Source: Candidatus Hydrogenedentota bacterium (GTDB lineage: Bacteria; Hydrogenedentota; Hydrogenedentia; Hydrogenedentales; SLHB01). From it: DNA of 36,979 bases. The translations under genes and the position numbers were made by a program. Below, one piece after another: positions 31,867-36,979 of the stretch. Each line of letters opens with the position of its first letter. Position 1 is the first letter of the stretch. The notes beneath the pieces were generated by a model. It saw nothing but the letters and a program-made list of their open reading frames with translations. It was not told the DNA's origin and made no database searches. The stretch lies in assembly GCA_016209895.1 (NCBI GenBank), contig JACQVH010000050.1, forward strand, positions 1-36,979. The letters are read 5' to 3'.

Positions 31867-32882
31867 AGACGTTCGATGGTTTTCAGGACGATTTCCGCCG
31901 TCTTGTCCCATGATTCTTCCAATGCGCGTTCTCGAGCGCGCGCTGCGAAGCGCTTGCGCAACACTTCGTCCTTCGATAGGCGGGCAAGCACTTCACAAAG
32001 CTGCGCGCGGTCCTTGGGGTTGAACAGCAGCCCCGTGACGCCGTTTTCCACGAATTCCCGACCGGCCGCCGTATCCGGGCAAATCACCGGCAGCCCCCAC
32101 CCCGCGATGGCCGGCGCCATCCATTCCATGCTTACGCCGCAATATCCGAACCACGCGCGCTGAAAAAGCGGTATCAGATTCGTCGGCGACGCGCGTAAAT
32201 CATGGAGTGAGCACCAGCCTTCTACACGACGTCCCGGGCGCGTCAGCAAGTCCACGTGAAGAGCTATGCCATCGTTGCGGAGCCGTCTCACCGCCGCGAG
32301 CATCGGCCGGGGCGCCGGTTCCCAGGCCATCAGGCAGGGCACCGCCCCTTTCTCGATTTCCGGGCCGCCCCGACTGGGCTCTCCGCCGAACGGGGCATAG
32401 ACAATAAAATCATTCGGTATACCTACCCGGTGAAGCTGAGTCGCGACCTCGCTCGTAGCCGCAATCACCGGCCCGGGCGGCTGCTCCGCGCCGCGCAGTT
32501 TCTTGTTCACTCGAAAGACGACGGGAAGCACGCGGGCGTCCAAATCCTCTGGAACCAGGGTCGGACAGCCCGTCATACAATCAATGATAGCGTCAAACTT
32601 CCCGGCCAAGGGCCCGGACTTCGCAAGTCGCGCCAGGAACAGGCGGACCATGGTTCGATACAGACACCGAGCCCCAAGTCGCGCCACTTGGATGCCATCT
32701 ACGATCTCGATCCGTGGACGCGGTGGGGTGCGGGAAAACCATCCGGAAGGCGAGTGCGAAACCCAGGCCACATAGTGTCCGGCGCGCGAAATGCGCGCAA
32801 ATACCTGGCGGACATAGTGCTCGACGGCACCGGCCTTCGGGCTCAGCCAATCCCGTTCACATAGGACCAAAAAACGCTTCAC
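31863..32882 (-). CDS. GT4-like glycosyltransferase
   Basis: The 339-residue protein has a GT-B layout: an N-terminal SPKAGAVEHYVRQVFARIS, then WFGYCGVSMEWMAPAIAGWG and NGVTGLLFNPKDRAQLCEVL in the C-terminal donor domain, and a closing RARERALEESWDKTAEIVL. E254-x7-E is not strictly kept. The start is a GTG at 32880-32882 without a strong ribosome site. It is coupled to the membrane protein downstream, which fits glycan assembly at the membrane. Confidence 0.82.
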   Translation of the reverse strand: MKRFLVLCERDWLSPKAGAVEHYVRQVFARISRAGHYVAWVSHSPSGWFSRTPPRPRIEIVDGIQVARLGARCLYRTMVRLFLARLAKSGPLAGKFDAIIDCMTGCPTLVPEDLDARVLPVVFRVNKKLRGAEQPPGPVIAATSEVATQLHRVGIPNDFIVYAPFGGEPSRGGPEIEKGAVPCLMAWEPAPRPMLAAVRRLRNDGIALHVDLLTRPGRRVEGWCSLHDLRASPTNLIPLFQRAWFGYCGVSMEWMAPAIAGWGLPVICPDTAAGREFVENGVTGLLFNPKDRAQLCEVLARLSKDEVLRKRFAARARERALEESWDKTAEIVLKTIERL

Positions 32883-33008
32883 GGCCCAATCATATCAGAT
32901 TCCGGACCGGCACCGGTATCGCCGGCTGAACCACGGGCTTACAAGTTGGGAGAGACTTGAAAGGAACAGCTCTGGCGGCAAGAATCGCGCCACGAACGCA
33001 CGAATGCG

Positions 33009-33437
33009 TTACCCGACGCGACTGAACGCGGCGTGCGCGCGCGCCTGGACTTCTCGGTCGCCGCAGAATCCGCTCTCTGTGAGATGCCAGTTGCCCTCGG
33101 ATCGCACATAGAAGTAGTCAATGCCCCGATACGAAGGACGATTCGCGCGGTCACGTAGCCGGAGAAACACGGTAACTTTCCCCACGGCCTCCCCGAACAA
33201 CACATAGCGCTGAGAAGCCGTGACATCAGTGGTAACGTCCGGCACTTGTACTTGCGAGTAGTAGACCTTCATCTCTCGCGCCTTCTCGTCAGCGAGCTCG
33301 GACAATTCCGATTCGAGCGCCCCCACCTGGAGATACGAGTACGCCTGCATTGCGAGCATGACCGCGAGCAATGTAAACAACACTTTCGCCCGCACCGCGA
33401 GCCGCGAGAAACTCAGTTGCTCCCAGTACTTGTGCAT
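33009..33437 (-). CDS. single-pass membrane protein, paralogue A of a tandem pair
   Basis: No known family recognised. From the ATG at 33435-33437 (AAGGAGG seven bases upstream) it has 142 residues: a short cytoplasmic HKYWEQLSFSRLAVRAK, one membrane helix (VLFTLLAVMLAMQAYSYLQV), a charged helix (LESELSELADEKAREMKVYY) and a beta-rich domain (GKVTVFLRLRDRANRPSYRG, IDYFYVRSEGNWHLTESGFC). It is about half identical to the protein encoded at 33534-34001, with the same domain order, so the two arose by tandem duplication. It sits in a glycan-assembly block; function unknown. Confidence 0.7.
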   Translation of the reverse strand: MHKYWEQLSFSRLAVRAKVLFTLLAVMLAMQAYSYLQVGALESELSELADEKAREMKVYYSQVQVPDVTTDVTASQRYVLFGEAVGKVTVFLRLRDRANRPSYRGIDYFYVRSEGNWHLTESGFCGDREVQARAHAAFSRVG

Positions 33438-33533
33438 ATGGGGGCCTCCTTGCTTGACTATAACCAACGCGTACTAACGCGCGTTTATGCCCAAAGAGCT
33501 GAAAAACAGGCCCGAAGACCCAATACCCAGGTA

Positions 33534-34001
33534 TTAGCCGACACGGCCAAATGCGGCGCGGGCGCGCGCCTGGACTTCCCGGCTATCACAGGTGCCGCTG
33601 TCCGTGAAATGCCAACCATCGTCGGATCGGACATAGAAATAGTCAATACCGTGATACGATAAACGGTTCGTGTGGTCGCGAACCTGAAGAAACACGGTGA
33701 CTTTCCCCTTGGTCTCGCCAAACAGCAGATAGCGCCGATAAGCGGTGACATCGGTAGCGACTTTCGGCACTCGCTCTTCCGAGTAGTGGGTCTGCAACTC
33801 TCGCGCCCTTTCTTGCGCAAACTGAGCGAGTTCCGCCTCGAACATACGCGCTTGGACGTACGTGTATACTCGCAGGGCCAGCGCAATCGCGAGCACGGCG
33901 AACAGGACCTTCGTCCGCCTCGAAACTCGTGAGAAGCCCAGCCGCTCCCAGTACTTTCGGAAGCGGGCGCGATCACCGGCGAGGGCGATACCAGAGTTCA
34001 T
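33534..34001 (-). CDS. single-pass membrane protein, paralogue B of a tandem pair
   Basis: The 155-residue protein parallels paralogue A: KYWERLGFSRVSRRTK, one membrane helix (VLFAVLAIALALRVYTYVQA), a charged helix, and a beta domain with GKVTVFLQVRDHTNRLSYHG, IDYFYVRSDDGWHFTDSGTC and REVQARARAAFGRVG. It has about ten extra N-terminal residues and overlaps the upstream GT2 gene by 29 bases, so it is probably translated with it. The conserved single cysteine near the end is shared by both paralogues. Function unknown. Confidence 0.7.
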   Translation of the reverse strand: MNSGIALAGDRARFRKYWERLGFSRVSRRTKVLFAVLAIALALRVYTYVQARMFEAELAQFAQERARELQTHYSEERVPKVATDVTAYRRYLLFGETKGKVTVFLQVRDHTNRLSYHGIDYFYVRSDDGWHFTDSGTCDSREVQARARAAFGRVG

Positions 34002-34692
34002 AGGTCGCTTCCGGATTATTGAAGACGGCTTTGATCATCTTGATGGGATGCCGGAAAATGAACCAGTCGCCATACTCGTCAAATTTCCGGGCGGATTTCG
34101 TCACCCGCGCGCGAAACATGTTGTGATATTTGAGACCGCGCTCTTTGGCTTTGCGCTTGAGCCGGAAGGCGAAGTCCCAATCTTCGCTCGCGTAGAGCTT
34201 CTCATTGAAGCCCTCGACCGCGTGGTAGGCCTCGGCGGTAGTATAGAAGAGGAAGAGCGAAACGCGCGTCAAGAGAAACGAAACGTACTGCATCAGACCG
34301 GTCACCAGAATTCCCAACGAAATCCGGTCCGCCCACACGAAGGCGGTGCCGCCGCCGATGTATTTTCCGCTATCCAGAACCTTCTTGATTTCCTCCAACA
34401 TGTTCTCAGACATCATGTCGTCGGCATCAATGAACACGAGATACTTTCCGGTAGCGGCCGCGGCCCCCCGGTTACGCACCGCGGAGATCGGCTTGTCCGG
34501 CGTGGAAACGACCTGAGCTCCATGGGTCCGCGCCACGTCGCAGGTGCGATCGGTGCTCATATTGTCGGCCACGATGATCTCGACCTTGCCGCCGGTCCGC
34601 GCGGCGGCTTTCTGCACGCTGGCTAGGCACTGCGGAAGATACTTCTCTTCGTTAAACGCCGGAATTACAATCGAAAATACTGGTTGGGTCAC
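33973..34692 (-). CDS. GT2-family glycosyltransferase
   Basis: The 239-residue GT-A enzyme has FSIVIPAFNEEKYLPQCLAS at the start, VEIIVADNMSTDRT, and the metal-binding DxD-like motif FIDADDMM (about 91-98). The base region is ASEDWDFAFRLKRKAK (E-D). A pair of hydrophobic segments (ISLGILVTGLMQYVSFLLTR) suggests membrane association. The GTG start at 34690-34692 has AAGGA nine bases upstream. Sugar and acceptor are not predictable; neighbours point to surface glycan synthesis. Confidence 0.9.
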   Translation of the reverse strand: MTQPVFSIVIPAFNEEKYLPQCLASVQKAAARTGGKVEIIVADNMSTDRTCDVARTHGAQVVSTPDKPISAVRNRGAAAATGKYLVFIDADDMMSENMLEEIKKVLDSGKYIGGGTAFVWADRISLGILVTGLMQYVSFLLTRVSLFLFYTTAEAYHAVEGFNEKLYASEDWDFAFRLKRKAKERGLKYHNMFRARVTKSARKFDEYGDWFIFRHPIKMIKAVFNNPEATYELWYRPRR

Positions 34693-34738
34693 CCTCGAAA
34701 TCCTTATTGCCTTGACACAAGTTTACTCCGAACGCGCG

Positions 34739-35740
34739 TTAACTCGTAGCTAACGCCGTCGCACCAGAATCTCCCGCGCGCGCCGCCAACAACTCTTCAA
34801 TCTCGCGGACGATAGTACTGCCGAGTTCTCCGCATTGCTTGAGATGTCCGGGAACATTGTGATACCCGCTTGGTAGCGGCAGTAATTTGACCTCGGGGAA
34901 TTCCTTGAGCCCCCTGGCCTGGCGAACGTCCGGCGCGCACTGAGCGCCGTAGATGACCGTCGCGCGCGGGCGCCGCCCGTTGCTCTCGCGATAGACGCGC
35001 AGGATATCCCACGCCCCTTTCCGTCCGGTGACCTGCTGGAACCGCTTGACGGCCATGCGCCCGAGCGCGGCCAACATGCAAACCTCGATGTAAGCGCCAG
35101 GCGAAAAAAGCAGTTTCTTCAGATTGAAGTAGGAATGCAGCCGAGCCCAAGGGCCGGTCCAGACCTCGATGGGGAATCCCGGCGCAAAGGCAATAATCTT
35201 GTCCATGCCGCAGCGCGTGCCGAAGTAGAAGGAGGCCGCGCCGCCGGCCGAGAATCCCATAGCAATGTTGTACCGAGCGCCCAGCCGTTTTTTGAATTCC
35301 GTGACTTTCTGCTCGTAGAAGGAAATACCGTCGAAGCTGCCATCCGGCGCCAAATGATAGAACATGCCCTGGATTTCGCGTACAAAGACCAAGTTGAAGT
35401 GGTGCTCGAGCTTGGTGAACAGGTTACGGAACTCGAAGCGCGGACCGCCGGCGAACAAGCCGTCTAACCCGGAGAAAACAAAAATCGTGACGTCCGCCTT
35501 CCGGTCTTCGACCAGAAAATAATCGCTCAAATCCACACTTTTGCCGGCCTCAGCGCGCATCCGAAAGATGCCCTCGGCCCGCAGGTCGTTCGCCCACGCC
35601 GGCGCAAGCCTGTGGAGTACATGTTTCAAAATGAAGTCTCGAATCACTGGGAATCCCGTTCGTTTGAGGTCTGGAATTACTCGCGAATGGATTCTATTGT
35701 ACTCATTCGCGGCGCCGATTTCATCTCGGCTCTTTGACAA
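34739..35740 (-). CDS. alpha/beta hydrolase-fold protein
   Basis: The 333-residue protein has a nucleophile elbow G-F-S164-A-G-G in NIAMGFSAGGAASFYFG, with Asp271 in GAQCAPDVRQ and His294 in SGYHNVPGHL completing a plausible triad. The strand VTIFVFSGLDGLFAGG lies before it. No signal peptide is seen. The start is a TTG at 35738-35740 with AGGT just ahead, so the assigned start is moderately sure. It is divergently arranged with the aminotransferase, with starts 28 bases apart. It may modify or release a surface glycan, but this is speculation from location. Confidence 0.75.
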   Translation of the reverse strand: MSKSRDEIGAANEYNRIHSRVIPDLKRTGFPVIRDFILKHVLHRLAPAWANDLRAEGIFRMRAEAGKSVDLSDYFLVEDRKADVTIFVFSGLDGLFAGGPRFEFRNLFTKLEHHFNLVFVREIQGMFYHLAPDGSFDGISFYEQKVTEFKKRLGARYNIAMGFSAGGAASFYFGTRCGMDKIIAFAPGFPIEVWTGPWARLHSYFNLKKLLFSPGAYIEVCMLAALGRMAVKRFQQVTGRKGAWDILRVYRESNGRRPRATVIYGAQCAPDVRQARGLKEFPEVKLLPLPSGYHNVPGHLKQCGELGSTIVREIEELLAARAGDSGATALATS

Positions 35741-35768
35741 TGACCTCGGGTGAAATTACCTTTATGAC

Positions 35769-36979
35769 ATGCCCAACATGCCGCGAACGCGTTTCGAGCC
35801 GGTAAAGCTGTGTCTGGCAGACCTTTTAGGAGAACCGTATATCGAGGCCGTATGCCGGGCCCGTGCTGTCATGACGGGGAACGACTTGCGCGGCCTAAGT
35901 AGGCTGGGCCACCGACGCGTCCAGTTCCTGTCACAGAACTATTACCGCCGACTGCTCGACCTGTTACCTCGGATCGGGAGGTCCGTGACGACGCCGGTTG
36001 CCGTCTCGGCCGGAGGCGCCACAACGAGCGAGTTTGCCCGGAACTCCAAGCCGGGATGGGCGCCGCTCTCCACGCTGGGCTTCTATCGCGTCGGGGAAGA
36101 TGGTCGGTTGTTTCTCACGACAAAGAGTGAGCACTATCACGTTCCTTTGGGGCACGGCTTTCCCGGTTACGCGTTGATCGAATGGGCTCGGCGCCTGGGC
36201 ATTCCCAACGCCACCCACAACAACACGCGCGGGCACGTCACGCGCCTGCTCGAGGAAGAACTGGTGCGCGCCGCGAACGGCATCCGACGCGAGGACGACG
36301 CCGCTTGGCGGCGGTGCGCGCGTTCCAAACGACGCACGATTTTGAATCGAGTCCTCAATCTGGAGACGGGGAGCCTGGCGGCGGAGGCGGCGCTGAAGAT
36401 GATGCTCAGCCGATTCTATCGAATTCATCCGGACTCTCCGCCGCCCCAATATCCCAACCGACTTCCAGTCTTCGTGGTAATCGGAGACGAAGAAGGTGGG
36501 CTCCAGGCCAACTATCACGGCACGACGATATTTGCCCAGATGTTGCGCGGCATGTGGCCGGAATGGCTCGACCGCAGTGACAAGCACAGACTTTTCCGGA
36601 TCGTCGGTGTGCGCCCGAATAATTTCGAAGAACTCCGCGCAACTTTTCAAGAGTACGAGATGAAGCCTTACAAAATTGCCGGCTTTATCCACGAATTCGT
36701 GCTCATGAATTACGCGGGGAAAAGGCTAATCGAGCGGTTCGTGCGGACGGCCTATTCGCTGTGTCGCAAATACGACATACCGACGCTGGCCGATGAGATT
36801 CAATCCTGCGTGTGGAGCCCGAAGCTTTTCCTGTATCACGAATACGGAGTCAAACCGACTTTTGTCGCGGTCGGCAAAGGACTTCCGGGCGGCGAATACC
36901 CGGCCTCGCGCCTTCTTTTCAGCGCGGTAATGGACACTTTGCCGCAGTTCGGCGCGCTCGTGACGAACGGGCAGGAAGA
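35769..36979 (+). CDS. class III aminotransferase-like PLP enzyme (partial, runs off the window)
   Basis: This frame is open from the ATG at 35769 to the last base without a stop, giving 403 codons so far. PLP-enzyme motifs appear: E199-T-G-S-L-A-A-E-A-A-L-K (the usual G-S-E-A-N-E-A-A-L-K), N248-Y-H-G, D342-E-I-Q345 for the ring nitrogen, and K370 in VAVGKGLPGGEYPAS for the Schiff base. An extra 195 or so N-terminal residues (with GHGFPGYALIEWARRLG) exceed the normal length. Relatives act on amino sugars, ornithine or glutamate semialdehyde. The divergent neighbour is the hydrolase gene. Confidence 0.8.
   Translation, partial: MPNMPRTRFEPVKLCLADLLGEPYIEAVCRARAVMTGNDLRGLSRLGHRRVQFLSQNYYRRLLDLLPRIGRSVTTPVAVSAGGATTSEFARNSKPGWAPLSTLGFYRVGEDGRLFLTTKSEHYHVPLGHGFPGYALIEWARRLGIPNATHNNTRGHVTRLLEEELVRAANGIRREDDAAWRRCARSKRRTILNRVLNLETGSLAAEAALKMMLSRFYRIHPDSPPPQYPNRLPVFVVIGDEEGGLQANYHGTTIFAQMLRGMWPEWLDRSDKHRLFRIVGVRPNNFEELRATFQEYEMKPYKIAGFIHEFVLMNYAGKRLIERFVRTAYSLCRKYDIPTLADEIQSCVWSPKLFLYHEYGVKPTFVAVGKGLPGGEYPASRLLFSAVMDTLPQFGALVTNGQE

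Overview
This window looks like a chromosome segment of a high-GC, free-living bacterium that degrades carbohydrates. The dockerin-like repeats, DUF4091 hydrolase, BNR sialidase, SUMF1-domain lipoprotein and many toxin-antitoxin modules resemble PVC-type bacteria or Candidatus Hydrogenedentota. That placement is inference from gene content only. I see no rRNA, tRNA, CRISPR array, phage gene or intact transposase gene.

Layout. Positions 1-1610 are a decay zone: a truncated, frameshifted dockerin-type protein end, a HigA antitoxin with a stump of HigB, and a Phd-like antitoxin lacking both ends. Positions 1654-4920 (minus) are a compact housekeeping operon: sppA, an RpoD-type sigma factor, apt and a HAD phosphatase. 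tadA diverges from it. Positions 5686-10855 (plus) hold a sugar-catabolism run: class II aldolase, a SorE-like dehydrogenase, a SrlD-like short-chain dehydrogenase and a secreted beta-helix protein. An MNT/HEPN pair sits inside this run. Positions 10884-19054 mix secreted enzymes (DUF4091 protein, sialidase) with intact and broken toxin-antitoxin genes. Positions 19148-22723 carry a large GH2 protein and a SUMF1-domain lipoprotein.

A 311-bp non-autonomous inverted-repeat element (22715-23025) separates that lipoprotein gene from the next, convergent block. Its ends supply the stop codons of both flanking genes. The minus-strand block 22995-29305 reads, in transcription order, metallophosphoesterase, hisB, hisH, a tandem universal stress protein, an HDOD protein, a small protein and two GT4 glycosyltransferases. 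Positions 29584-35740 (minus) are an envelope or exopolysaccharide block: an alpha/beta hydrolase, a GT2, two tandem paralogous membrane proteins, a GT4 and a DUF2723-like membrane protein with a repeat tail. A class III aminotransferase runs off the right edge on the plus strand.

The most distinctive observations are the nested inverted-repeat element, the GH2 protein with no acidic residue at the expected nucleophile position, a paired-palindrome operator candidate in front of the vapBC-type module, and the high density of toxin-antitoxin loci in different stages of decay.
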